DNA of 64,000 nt from NCBI RefSeq assembly GCF_002531935.1, contig NZ_NWSV01000013.1:62001-126000 (forward strand). The letters are read 5' to 3'. Below the pieces are notes generated by a model, which had not been told where the DNA came from, made no database searches, and saw only the letters and a list, made by a program, of their open reading frames with translations. The DNA is from Rhizobium chutanense. GTDB taxonomy: Bacteria > Pseudomonadota > Alphaproteobacteria > Rhizobiales > Rhizobiaceae. Of this stretch, positions 8,806 through 17,024 are shown one piece after another. The position numbers and the translations under genes are program-made. Each line of letters begins with the position of its first letter. Position 1 is the stretch's first letter.

Positions 8806-10188
8806 TTGGGCAGCGGTGTTTTATTGAAGTCGGTTTTTTCATATTCACTCGGCCGGGCCTTCGAAGCCCTTCGCGGTCTTAAAAGGGACAGAACCGGCAA
8901 CGTCGGAATCATCGTCGCTCTCAGCCTGGTGCCGATGCTCGTCGCAGTCGGCGCAAGCTTTGACTATATTCGCAGCTACAATGTCCGCCAGAGGATGCAA
9001 AGCGACCTCGATGCGGCGCTGATCGCCGCGGTCAAGCAGATCAACAATACCGAGGACACCGACGCCCTCAAGGTGAAGGTCTCCGACTGGTTCCACGCAC
9101 AGGTGGAAAACAGCTACACGCTTGACGAAATCGACATCGATACATCAAACCACAACATCACGGCGACGGCGAGCGGCACCGTTCCGACGACGTTCATGAA
9201 AATCGCCAATATCGACACCGTTCCGGTCAGCGTCGCAAGCGCCGTCAAGGGACCGGCGACCTCCTATCTCAATGTCTATATCGTCATCGACACGTCGCCG
9301 TCGATGCTCCTGGCGGCAACGACGGCGGGTCAGTCGACCATGTATTCCGGCATCGGTTGTCAGTTCGCCTGCCACACCGGCGATGCCCACACCGTCGGCA
9401 AGAAGACATATGCCAACAACTATGAATACAGCACGGCAAAGGGTATCAAGCTGCGCGCCGATGTCGCCGGCGACGCCGTAAAGGACGTGCTCAGCCTGAT
9501 CGACACATCCGACGCGAACCACGAACGGATCAAGGTCGGACTCTATAGCCTGGGCGATACGCTGACGGAGGTTCTCGCCCCGACGCTGAGCACGGACACG
9601 GCGCGCACCCGCCTCGCCACAGCAAGCTATGGCCTCACCAGCGCGACCTCGACGGCCGCCACCTATTTCGACGTTTCGCTCACGACGCTCAAGCAGAAAG
9701 TCGGCGCCGGAGGGGATGGAACTTCCTCAGGCTCGCCGCTCAAGCTGGTTCTCCTGCTGACGGATGGCGTCCAGTCAAAGCGCGAATGGGTGACGGACAG
9801 CGTCGTATGGAAAAGTGGGAAGGCTGTATCTGGGGCATACTGGAACAAAGTTGCGCCGCTCAACCCCGATTGGTGCGGCTATCTGAAAAACCAATCTAAT
9901 ACGATGGCGGTGCTCTACACCGAATATCTGCCGATCACCACGGACTGGGGTTATAACGCAACCGTCGGCTCGACCATGGCGAGCGCCAACTGGAAGAACA
10001 CCTGGGGGGGCACGATGGACAGCGACGTGTCGACCAGCATTACGCGGCGGGATTATATCCCTTATGCGCTTGCCGACTGCGCATCCTCCAAGAGCCTGTT
10101 CCTGTCGGCATCCTCGTCGACCGAAATCACAGCAGGCCTGTCGACGCTTTTCACCCAATATCTCTCTGCCGTTCGGTTGACCCAATGA
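8806..10188 (+). CDS. TadG-like pilus-associated protein with von Willebrand A-type domain
   Basis: About 460 residues. An N-terminal membrane helix (about 33-52, in GNVGIIVALSLVPMLVAVGASFDY) of the TadG type is followed by an extracytoplasmic domain with the metal-site start VIDTSPSM (DxSxS, about residues 162-168) and LVLLLTDGVQS, as in von Willebrand A domains. The start codon is uncertain: no ATG fits and a TTG at 8806 or 8824 is likely. It overlaps the next TadE-like gene by ATGA. Such proteins act in assembly or surface display of Flp-type pili, but no tadA, B or C or rcp genes are present here. Confidence 0.85.
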   Translation: MGSGVLLKSVFSYSLGRAFEALRGLKRDRTGNVGIIVALSLVPMLVAVGASFDYIRSYNVRQRMQSDLDAALIAAVKQINNTEDTDALKVKVSDWFHAQVENSYTLDEIDIDTSNHNITATASGTVPTTFMKIANIDTVPVSVASAVKGPATSYLNVYIVIDTSPSMLLAATTAGQSTMYSGIGCQFACHTGDAHTVGKKTYANNYEYSTAKGIKLRADVAGDAVKDVLSLIDTSDANHERIKVGLYSLGDTLTEVLAPTLSTDTARTRLATASYGLTSATSTAATYFDVSLTTLKQKVGAGGDGTSSGSPLKLVLLLTDGVQSKREWVTDSVVWKSGKAVSGAYWNKVAPLNPDWCGYLKNQSNTMAVLYTEYLPITTDWGYNATVGSTMASANWKNTWGGTMDSDVSTSITRRDYIPYALADCASSKSLFLSASSSTEITAGLSTLFTQYLSAVRLTQ

Positions 10189-10715
10189 CGCGGAAAAAAA
10201 CCTTCGCACCGCTGCGCCGCCTGGTCGGCGACCATAAGGGGGCTGCCGCGATCGAATTTGCGATCCTGGCCCTGCCGCTCTTCATCATGCTGTTCGGCAT
10301 TATCGAAGTGTCGCTGATGTTTTTCGTCAACTCCGCCCTGGACGCTTCGGTTCACAAGATTTCCCGAATGATCCGCACCGGCGAGGCGGCGTCTTCCAAG
10401 ATCACGCTAGCCGGCTTCAAGGCCAAGATATGCGACGACATGCTTCTGACCTTCGACTGCTCCAGCGGTCTCGTCGTCAAGGTGAACGTACTTTCCGACA
10501 TGTCGGCCGCGGCCAGCACCGATCCCATCGACAATAGTGGCAACCTCACCGTCACTGAAACTTATGATATCGGCAAGGGCAGTGACTACATCCTGGTTCA
10601 AGTGTTCCTGCCGTGGACGGCCGTCGTCAATTTCTTCAGCCTGTCAAGCGCCCAGCTTTCCGACGGCCGCTACCTGCTTGGCTCTGCCGCTCTGTTCCGC
10701 AACGAGCCTTTCTGA
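10185..10715 (+). CDS. TadE-like pseudopilin-related membrane protein
   Basis: 176 residues. A cytoplasmic basic leader is followed by the TadE signature AAAIEFAILALPLFIMLFGIIEVSLMFF, in which a Glu sits inside the hydrophobic segment, and then an extracytoplasmic domain with a Cys pair (about residues 84 and 92). The start overlaps the stop of the TadG-like gene (ATGA), indicating translational coupling, and the third Tad-like gene begins one base after its stop. It is probably a minor pilin or assembly factor. The exact partner pilus is not encoded in the window. Confidence 0.85.
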   Translation: MTRKKTFAPLRRLVGDHKGAAAIEFAILALPLFIMLFGIIEVSLMFFVNSALDASVHKISRMIRTGEAASSKITLAGFKAKICDDMLLTFDCSSGLVVKVNVLSDMSAAASTDPIDNSGNLTVTETYDIGKGSDYILVQVFLPWTAVVNFFSLSSAQLSDGRYLLGSAALFRNEPF

Positions 10716-10716
10716 C

Positions 10717-11301
10717 ATGACCAAGAAATGGAGCCTGTCCTCTTTTCGCTTCGCGCAGTCGCACTTCCGACATCTCTCACGCGACCGGTCGGCTGCTTCG
10801 GGCGTCGAATTTGCGCTCGTGCTGCCGATCCTGGTGATGCTGCTGTTCGGCACCGTCGATCTCGGCCATGCGCTGACGGTCAGCCGAAAGATCGACGAGA
10901 TCGCGTCGTCCACCGGCGACATGATAGCCCAGCAGAGTTCCTGGACGAAGACCGACGTCGCCAAGCTTCTTTCCGGCGCCAGCTTCATGCTGCAGCCCTA
11001 TGACACCAGCGAGCTGACGATCACGGTCGCGGTCAACGATGTTAATGCGAGCGGCAGTGCGACCGTCAACTGGTCTGCCGCGCTCAACACCTCGGCTGTG
11101 AATTCCGGCACCGCGAGCGCAGTCGCCATCCCCTCGACAATCCAGGAGACCGGCGTGCAGGTCGTGCTGACCCGTGTTCAATACACGCTGACGACACCGG
11201 TCTCGGAGTTTTTCTCAAGCTTCACCGGACAGAACGGCTATAGCTTCGATCGCTATTTCTTCAATCGTCCGAGAGTCAGCGACACGATCAAATACAATTG
11301 A
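10717..11301 (+). CDS. TadE/TadG-like membrane protein
   Basis: 194 residues from the ATG at 10717, one base after the previous stop; the frame stays open further upstream, but there it only overlaps the TadE gene. It has the same architecture as its neighbour: a basic leader, ASGVEFALVLPILVMLLFGTVDLGHAL (TadE signature with Glu), then a Ser/Thr/Val-rich extracytoplasmic domain. The three genes form one tight operon and share the GVEF/AIEF processing-like motif, so they probably make a small surface complex together. Confidence 0.85.
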   Translation: MTKKWSLSSFRFAQSHFRHLSRDRSAASGVEFALVLPILVMLLFGTVDLGHALTVSRKIDEIASSTGDMIAQQSSWTKTDVAKLLSGASFMLQPYDTSELTITVAVNDVNASGSATVNWSAALNTSAVNSGTASAVAIPSTIQETGVQVVLTRVQYTLTTPVSEFFSSFTGQNGYSFDRYFFNRPRVSDTIKYN

Positions 11302-11376
11302 ACCGCAGGCTCTGTCGCGACCCCGTGGCAGTTGTCGCCGGAAGAACGATCGAGGCGGTTTCGATATCCCCTGAGC

Positions 11377-11403
11377 CGTCAGGCTCACTCTGGAAGCCTG
11401 ACG
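11377..11403. terminator. perfect 9-bp inverted repeat between convergent genes
   Basis: CGTCAGGCT (11377-11385), a 9-base loop, AGCCTGACG (11395-11403). It lies between the end of the Tad-like operon (11301) and the converging racemase-family gene (stop at 11618). There is no T-run, so it may be a bidirectional or weak terminator. The rest of 11302-11617 (316 bases) shows nothing else I can support. Confidence 0.45.
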
Positions 11404-11617
11404 ATGCCGTATGAATTGAACTTGAACTCATTCACTTCGTAAGTGGGAATGAGCGAGAGGCTTGCCCGGCGCTTTTCAGCGTCGGCTCAAGTCCCCGCTC
11501 GGCGATCTCGTCGGCGACTGCATCCATGCTGGCGACGATCTGCCGTTCACTGCCGGCTGTGTCGAACCAAAACGAAAGCAGATCGTCGCTAAAGCCGATG
11601 CCGCCGCGCGCCTTTCT

Positions 11618-12670
11618 TCAGGCCCAGATGTCTCCTGGCATGAAACCTTCGGTGAAGGGATCGTCATTGTCGAGAACGAGCGTGTTCAGGCCGGAGATCC
11701 AGCTGGTGCCGGACAGCGTCGGAACGACGGCGGATTTATCGCCGATCCTCGCCTCTTCGACCAGCCTGCCCGTATAGATATTGCCCAGGATCCCCTGATG
11801 CCGGAAATCCTGGTTGAGCGGCAGTTCGCCCTTCGCATGCAGAACGGCCATCTTCGCGCAGGTGCCGGTGCCGCAGGGGCAACGATCGAGCGCTCCCGTC
11901 CAGGTGGCGGGATCGTCCCAGGAAAGATCCCCCGTCGCCATCGTCACCGTATTCTTCCAGTCGGCGTTCGGATCGTCGGCCGGTCCCGACAGCTGTGAGA
12001 TCGTAATGCCGACGCCGGGATAATGCGGGTGGGCAACCGGCAACTGTTCGATGGCCGCCTGCCGGATCATCGCGGAAACACGCGCGATCTCCCGCCCATG
12101 TGCCGGGATCAGTTCAAGGCCCTTGAACTGCCTGACATCGGCGATGACATAAAACATGCCGCCCCAGCCGACATCGACGGTGACCTTTCCAAGATGCGGC
12201 ACGTCGATGACGGCATCGAGATGGGCGGCAAATGCCGGCACGTTCTTGAAGGTCACGCTTTTGACCTTGCCGTTGCTGCATTCCGCCTTGACGCGAATGA
12301 GGCCGGCCGGCGCCTCGAGAACCAGTTCGGTGACGGGTTCTTTCATCGGAAGCATGCCCATTTCCAGCAGGACCGTCACCACCGAGATGGTGTTGCCGCC
12401 GGACATCATCGGATATTCGACCTGCTCCATGATGACATAGCCGGCATCGGCCTCCGGATGACAGGGCGGCACGATGATGTTGCAGCAATGAGCGGGATAG
12501 CCGCGCGGCTCACGCAGCATCAGCTTGCGCAGTTGGTCGTCATTGCTCTCCAGCCATTTCATCTTCTCATAGACGGAATTGCCGGGAATATGCGGAACAC
12601 CGCCCGTGATCACCCGCATCGGCGTGCCGGCGTGCGTATCGACCGCGTGAATCGTCCTTTTAAATCCCAT
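11618..12670 (-). CDS. proline racemase-superfamily enzyme with Ser/Cys active site
   Basis: 350 residues with the full proline racemase fold. The first catalytic position, Cys in true racemases (MCGH), is Ser90 here (YPMMSGGNT). The second is Cys266 in CPCGTGTC. Family members with a Ser-Cys or Thr-Cys pair are known as 4-hydroxyproline 2-epimerases and/or trans-3-hydroxy-L-proline dehydratases rather than proline racemases. The start follows a strong GAGGAGG site. It is divergent from a pyrroline-2-carboxylate reductase-like gene across a shared palindromic operator, which favours the dehydratase reading: trans-3-hydroxy-L-proline to pyrroline-2-carboxylate to proline. Epimerase activity remains possible. 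Confidence 0.85.
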   Translation of the reverse strand: MGFKRTIHAVDTHAGTPMRVITGGVPHIPGNSVYEKMKWLESNDDQLRKLMLREPRGYPAHCCNIIVPPCHPEADAGYVIMEQVEYPMMSGGNTISVVTVLLEMGMLPMKEPVTELVLEAPAGLIRVKAECSNGKVKSVTFKNVPAFAAHLDAVIDVPHLGKVTVDVGWGGMFYVIADVRQFKGLELIPAHGREIARVSAMIRQAAIEQLPVAHPHYPGVGITISQLSGPADDPNADWKNTVTMATGDLSWDDPATWTGALDRCPCGTGTCAKMAVLHAKGELPLNQDFRHQGILGNIYTGRLVEEARIGDKSAVVPTLSGTSWISGLNTLVLDNDDPFTEGFMPGDIWA

Positions 12671-12769
12671 TTCTGCTTCCTCCTCTGTTCGGTTGCGAGT
12701 GCGTTTTCAGAGCGCCGCGGGTTTCCCTGTCAGGAAATCAGCGCGCCGCATCTGGATATTGCTTTTGGA

Positions 12770-12785
12770 ATATCGTATACGATAT
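12770..12785. promoter_or_regulatory. perfect 16-bp palindrome, predicted GntR operator
   Basis: ATATCGTATACGATAT is fully self-complementary and lies in the 263-base divergent region between the racemase-family gene and the dehydrogenase. A 14/16 match sits just upstream of the GntR gene at 13963-14640 (site 14685-14700), so this regulator very probably binds both. The sequence is typical of FCD-type GntR operators (AT-rich halves around GTATAC). Confidence 0.7.
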
Positions 12786-12933
12786 CTGAAAACGCAGACT
12801 CGTCAACCGGGGAAGGCGGAAAAATAGACATAGCTGTACATTTTACCTGTCAGCATTCCCCCACTTTTGCTAGAGAAGCTTCAGAACGGCTCTGTCCGCT
12901 CCGTCGCTCAGAAAAAACAGGAGGAGATTCAAG

Positions 12934-13935
12934 ATGTCGGATGAGATCATACTCGATCTGGCGGAAGCCGAAGCCTTGGCGATGCGCGCCTGCCTGGCGG
13001 CAGGTGCTGGGGAAGCCACTGCCCGCTCCCTCGTGGACGCCACCTTGTCCGCCGCGCTTTATGGACCTGCCGTGCTCGGATTTCCGCACATGGTGGACTA
13101 TCTCGACAGCTTCCGCGAGGGCCGCATCAACTGCGACCCAGCGCCGACATGCGAACGTCCCTATCCCGCCTTCTTCGCCGCGGATGCCGATCGGGGCATC
13201 GCGCAGCTTGGCTTCGATCTGTCTTTTGACGATCTCGTGGCAGCGGTGCGCAACTTCGGGCTAGCAGTCTTCACGCAAACAAACAGCTATACGACCGGAG
13301 AACTCGGCTATTACGTTCGCCGTCTCGCCGGCGAAGGGATCGTCGGGATCGCCGCCACCAACGCCAATGCCATGCTGGTGGCGAAAGCGGGCGGTCCGGC
13401 CGTCTACAGCACCAACCCGATGGCCTTCGGCTTCCCGCTGGGTGAAGGGGCACTGCCTCTGATCATCGACCAGGCCTCAAGCGCGACCGCCTATGTCAAT
13501 ATCGTCGCCGCCGCGGCCGAGGGACGCGCCATCCCCGAGGGATGGGCCGTCGACGAAGCGGGTGTCGACACCCGGGATGCGGCAAGAGCACTCGGTGGAG
13601 CGCTGCTTCCCTTCGGCGGGCGCAAGGGCGCCAATGTGGCGCTGATGGTGGAAATGCTGTCGGCCGGCCTGTCCGGAGGCCCCTGGTCATTGGACACACC
13701 GTCTTTCAGAGAGGGGAGCGCCAGCCCTGCCGTCGGATTGACCGTCGTCGCGATGATGCCGGGGCGCACTGAGAACGGCCTTGTCGAACGCGCCCGCCGC
13801 CAGGCTGAGCGCCTTCAGAGCCACGGTGTCTTCGTGCCCGGCGTCAGCGGCATCGAATATCCAAGGCCGGCGACGGAAGGCCTGAAAGTGCCGCGCACCG
13901 TATTCGAAGCTGTCGTGAAGATCGCAGGCGCCTGA
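12934..13935 (+). CDS. malate/L-lactate dehydrogenase-family reductase, probable pyrroline-2-carboxylate reductase
   Basis: 333 residues of the Ldh (malate/lactate/ureidoglycolate dehydrogenase) family. The N-terminal helical part is followed by the NAD(P)-binding core with NANAMLVAKAGG, YSTNPMAFGFP and the C-terminal LLPFGGRKGANVALMVEML segment. This family includes delta1-pyrroline/piperideine-2-carboxylate reductases of proline and hydroxyproline metabolism. Being divergent from a Ser/Cys proline racemase homologue under the same palindrome, it most likely reduces pyrroline-2-carboxylate to L-proline. The start follows AGGAGGAG. A lactate- or malate-type substrate cannot be excluded by sequence alone. 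Confidence 0.82.
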   Translation: MSDEIILDLAEAEALAMRACLAAGAGEATARSLVDATLSAALYGPAVLGFPHMVDYLDSFREGRINCDPAPTCERPYPAFFAADADRGIAQLGFDLSFDDLVAAVRNFGLAVFTQTNSYTTGELGYYVRRLAGEGIVGIAATNANAMLVAKAGGPAVYSTNPMAFGFPLGEGALPLIIDQASSATAYVNIVAAAAEGRAIPEGWAVDEAGVDTRDAARALGGALLPFGGRKGANVALMVEMLSAGLSGGPWSLDTPSFREGSASPAVGLTVVAMMPGRTENGLVERARRQAERLQSHGVFVPGVSGIEYPRPATEGLKVPRTVFEAVVKIAGA

Positions 13936-13962
13936 CGGCTCCCGCCGTCGATGCGATGACGC

Positions 13963-14640
13963 TCAGCGGGGCTTTTTTGCCGGAAGATGTTCGAGAAGCG
14001 ATTGGCAGGCGCTCATGATGTGCGCATAGAGCAGGCCTGCCGCCTTTTCTTCGTCGCGCGCGCGGCAGGCTTCGAGAATCTGGCGATGTTCGCGATCCGC
14101 CGTCTGCTTGCCATGCGACAGCGTCAACTGCACCCGCAGATACCGTTCCAGCCGGTCGTTGACGGAGCGGATCGTGGTGACGAGAAATGGCCGCTGCGCA
14201 TCCTCGTAAAGGCAGCTATGGAATCGCCAGTTCAATTCCGACCACCGGGCGACATCGGTTTCCCCAGCGAAGGCATCGCAATAGGCAAGCGCCTTTTCAA
14301 AGGTCTCTTCCGTCATATGGGGGATCGAGAGCTTGATGGCATTTGATTCCAGGATCGCGCGCACCTCGAAGATCTGCGCGATCTCGGGCTCCGAGACGCT
14401 CGTGACGATCGCGCCCTTGTTGCGGTGGAATTCAACGAGGCCTTCGGCCTCGAGCCGTTTGAGCGCCTCCCGCACCGGGATCTTGCTGACGTTGAACAGT
14501 CGGGCGACGTCGTCCTGACGGATCGGTTCGCCTTCATCAAGCGAACCGTCCGCAATGGAATCGCGGATGAATTTCAAAATGACATCCGAGGCCGTAGGCG
14601 CCTTCCCGAGATTTATCACCTGAGCGGTGTTGAAAGGCAT
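13963..14640 (-). CDS. GntR-family (FCD) transcriptional regulator of the hydroxyproline-like genes
   Basis: 225 residues. An N-terminal winged helix-turn-helix (about 20-85; IRQDDVARLFNVSKIPVREALKRLEAEGLV) is followed by an all-helical FCD ligand domain (about 95-215). The start follows AAGGAG. It converges on the dehydrogenase gene with a 27-base gap. Its own upstream region holds a near copy (14685-14700) of the palindrome between the racemase and dehydrogenase genes, so it probably represses itself and both metabolic genes and is released by a hydroxyproline- or pyrroline-type ligand. The ligand is inferred from neighbours only. Confidence 0.88.
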   Translation of the reverse strand: MPFNTAQVINLGKAPTASDVILKFIRDSIADGSLDEGEPIRQDDVARLFNVSKIPVREALKRLEAEGLVEFHRNKGAIVTSVSEPEIAQIFEVRAILESNAIKLSIPHMTEETFEKALAYCDAFAGETDVARWSELNWRFHSCLYEDAQRPFLVTTIRSVNDRLERYLRVQLTLSHGKQTADREHRQILEACRARDEEKAAGLLYAHIMSACQSLLEHLPAKKPR

Positions 14641-14684
14641 AGCCCAAGCTCCTTAATGTCCATGGGACAACGTTCCTGCTTGGG

Positions 14685-14700
14685 ATATCGTAGACGATCT
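14685..14700. promoter_or_regulatory. second copy of the GntR palindrome (autoregulation site)
   Basis: ATATCGTAGACGATCT matches the perfect palindrome at 12770-12785 in 14 of 16 positions. It lies 45 bases upstream of the GntR start at 14640. Confidence 0.65.
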
Positions 14701-14915
14701 CATTCCTCAAGATCGTTTGGCCTCAAGGTCGATCAGCCTCGAGATCGATTGGCTCTTTCACACCACTCGCCGCTTCTATTGTTTTATTGTCGGCCCCGTG
14801 TCGACGAACAAAGATATGTCAACAGCGCGTCGACAAATCCAAGCGGAAAAATTACATTGCCGACAGGCTGCTTTTCTGGCCCAATGCGACCATGCGTCGA
14901 GAGAAAGGGACTTAA

Positions 14916-15635
14916 GTGTCTGATGAATCGGAAGTGAAACGTATCCGCGGGACCGGCTGGAAAAGCGTCTACGAGGCGCTCCGCAACGAGATCCTGTCGC
15001 TCGCTCTGCCGCCCGGCCAGATTCTCGACGAGATGACGCTTGCCGAACGTTTCGACATGTCGCGGTCGCCGGTCCGAGAGGCCCTGATCCGGCTCAGCGC
15101 CGACGAGCTGGTGGTGACGCTCTCGAACCGCAGCACGATCGTCGCGCCCATCGAAGTGGCGACCTTTCCGAAATATGTGGAAGCACTCGACATCGCGCAG
15201 CGGATGAATACACGGCTTGCCGCAGCACTGCGGACGGAAGCCGACCTGAAGATCATTGCCAAACGCCTGAAATTATTCGAAGCGGCGGTCAGGACAGGCA
15301 ATCATCTCGCCATGTCGGAGGCCAACAAGGAATTCCACATGGCAATCGCCCATGCCGGAAAAAACCAGTATCTCGCCTCCTTCTACAACAAGCTGCTGTC
15401 GCAGGGGCAGCGCATGCTGCACCTGCATTTCGAATATCTGGAGCGCACCCATGAGGGCTATCTGCTGACCGACGAGCACGCGCTGATGCTCGATGCGATC
15501 AGGGATAAGAATGTCGAGCTCGCCGACGAGCTCGCCCACGCCCATACACGCCAGTTCCAGGATAATTTCATCAACTTCATGCGCGAGAACTACACGACCG
15601 ATGTCGCGCTGGGGCCGTTGCGGGCCGCGGAGTAA
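14916..15635 (+). CDS. GntR-family (FCD) transcriptional regulator
   Basis: 239 residues from a GTG start that follows AGAAAGGG at good spacing. The winged helix-turn-helix spans about 15-80 (DEMTLAERFDMSRSPVREALIRLSADELV) and is followed by an FCD-type helical domain with the metal/ligand His pattern (EFHMAIAHAGKN...). It is followed after four bases by a ProC-like reductase gene, so the two are probably one transcript. It is oriented away from the other GntR gene at 13963-14640. The target may be its own operon; no clear palindrome was found in its upstream region. Confidence 0.85.
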   Translation: MSDESEVKRIRGTGWKSVYEALRNEILSLALPPGQILDEMTLAERFDMSRSPVREALIRLSADELVVTLSNRSTIVAPIEVATFPKYVEALDIAQRMNTRLAAALRTEADLKIIAKRLKLFEAAVRTGNHLAMSEANKEFHMAIAHAGKNQYLASFYNKLLSQGQRMLHLHFEYLERTHEGYLLTDEHALMLDAIRDKNVELADELAHAHTRQFQDNFINFMRENYTTDVALGPLRAAE

Positions 15636-15639
15636 TCAC

Positions 15640-16425
15640 ATGCACGTCAACAGCATTGGGTTCGTCGGTACCGGCGCCATCACCGAAGCCATGGTTCGCG
15701 GGCTTCTCGCCGAGCCGGCCTACGCCTCCGAGATTCACGTTTCGCCACGAAGCGCTCACATCGCAGCGACACTGGCGGACGAATTTGCTGCCGTGCGGGT
15801 TGCTGGGGATAACCAGGACGTCGTCGATCGCAGCGACATGGTGTTTCTGGCGATACGGCCACAGGTCGCCGAGGAGGTCGTGCGCGGGCTTTCGTTCAAG
15901 GCCGGCCAGAGGATCGTCAGCGTCGTGGCGGCGACGGAGCGCCAGGCCCTGCTCGACTGGATCGGCGCCGACGTGCATCTCGTCCAGGCGATCCCTCTGC
16001 CCTTCGTCGCAAGCCGGCAAGGCGTGACCGCCGTCTATCCGCCCGATACCGCCGTCGCCGCGCTGTTCGATACGCTCGGAACGGCTGTCCAATGCCAGTC
16101 GAGGAAGGAATATGATCTTCTCGCAGCCGCGAGTGCGGTCATGTCGACCTATTTCGGCGTCATGGAGCAGGTTACCGTCTGGCTGGAAGGAAGCGGGCTC
16201 GAAAGGACCAAGGGACAGGCCTACATCGCCCCGCTTTTCGCAAGCCTGGCGCAGAAGGCGAACAGCCCCGGCACCGAGCCGTTCAGCGCGCTGAGCCGCG
16301 AATTCGCGACCAAGGGCGGGCTGAACGAGCAGGTTCTTTCGGATTTCGAGAAGAAGGGCGGCGTTGCCGCGCTGACTGCCGCACTCGACGGCGTGCTTGC
16401 GCGCATCGAAGGCCGCACGCCTTGA
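15640..16425 (+). CDS. pyrroline-5-carboxylate reductase-like protein (ProC family)
   Basis: 261 residues. The dinucleotide-binding start IGFVGTGAITEAMVRGLL is followed by the AIRPQ segment and a helical C-terminal half typical of ProC, which reduces pyrroline-5-carboxylate to proline with NAD(P)H. The Met at 15640 lies 4 bases after the upstream GntR stop; the frame is open further 5' but only inside the regulator gene. C-terminal motifs of canonical ProC (such as the DELRxxVTSPGGTT stretch) are poorly conserved (here SREFATKGGLNEQ), so it may act on a related imine, which would fit the hydroxyproline-like neighbours. Confidence 0.8.
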   Translation: MHVNSIGFVGTGAITEAMVRGLLAEPAYASEIHVSPRSAHIAATLADEFAAVRVAGDNQDVVDRSDMVFLAIRPQVAEEVVRGLSFKAGQRIVSVVAATERQALLDWIGADVHLVQAIPLPFVASRQGVTAVYPPDTAVAALFDTLGTAVQCQSRKEYDLLAAASAVMSTYFGVMEQVTVWLEGSGLERTKGQAYIAPLFASLAQKANSPGTEPFSALSREFATKGGLNEQVLSDFEKKGGVAALTAALDGVLARIEGRTP

Positions 16426-16506
16426 AGCGATGGCGGCATGCCGGAGGACGGGGATGATCCGCAGATATTCGGCCGGAAGCGACAATCCCATTCATGGCGC
16501 TCGCCC

Positions 16507-16944
16507 ATGCGAATAGGAACGATCCTTCTGGCTGTCGCGACCATTCTGGCCGCGCCGGTCCTGGTGCATGCCGAAGCGGTGAAACCACCGGTCGTCTCCA
16601 CCGTCATTCTTTCCGCCTCGCCGCGGATCGTTCGTTGGGCCACCGTTTACAAGTTGCCGGATCCCGCCGATCACGATCCCTACTACCATGTGGAGGTGAT
16701 CGAGAAGGAGCGACATACGCCGCCATGGCAATTCAAACGGCTAGCCGCACATATGGTCGTGACGGCCGATGCTTTGGATAGGAGCCGCCAGAGACAAAAA
16801 GTCAGGACCTATTTTTATAAAGACATCGAATTCCGGGGCTCCTACCGAGCCTGGCGAGCGCAACCTCTTCGGCAACGGGAGGCCGGGGTTTGCCGCACGA
16901 CAATTCTTGAATGCATCGGCGCCGCCGGCACTATCGCCCCTTAA
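16507..16944 (+). CDS. secreted hypothetical protein (145 aa)
   Basis: From the Met at 16507 the protein starts with a signal peptide (MRIGTILLAVATILAAPVLVHAEA), then a mature domain with WATVYKLPDPADHDPYYHVEV and a conserved-looking YKDIEFRGSYRAW segment, and two Cys near the C-terminus. It resembles small periplasmic rhizobial proteins annotated DUF5086, but I am not sure of that assignment. It is on the same strand as, and 81 bases after, the ProC-like gene. No function can be proposed. Confidence 0.55.
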   Translation: MRIGTILLAVATILAAPVLVHAEAVKPPVVSTVILSASPRIVRWATVYKLPDPADHDPYYHVEVIEKERHTPPWQFKRLAAHMVVTADALDRSRQRQKVRTYFYKDIEFRGSYRAWRAQPLRQREAGVCRTTILECIGAAGTIAP

Positions 16945-17024
16945 GCATAGCACGCACGGAGACGTATCGATGCCGCCAGAGCGTGAACGACAGAAAACCG
17001 CGGCACAGTTTTGCGAGACATGCT

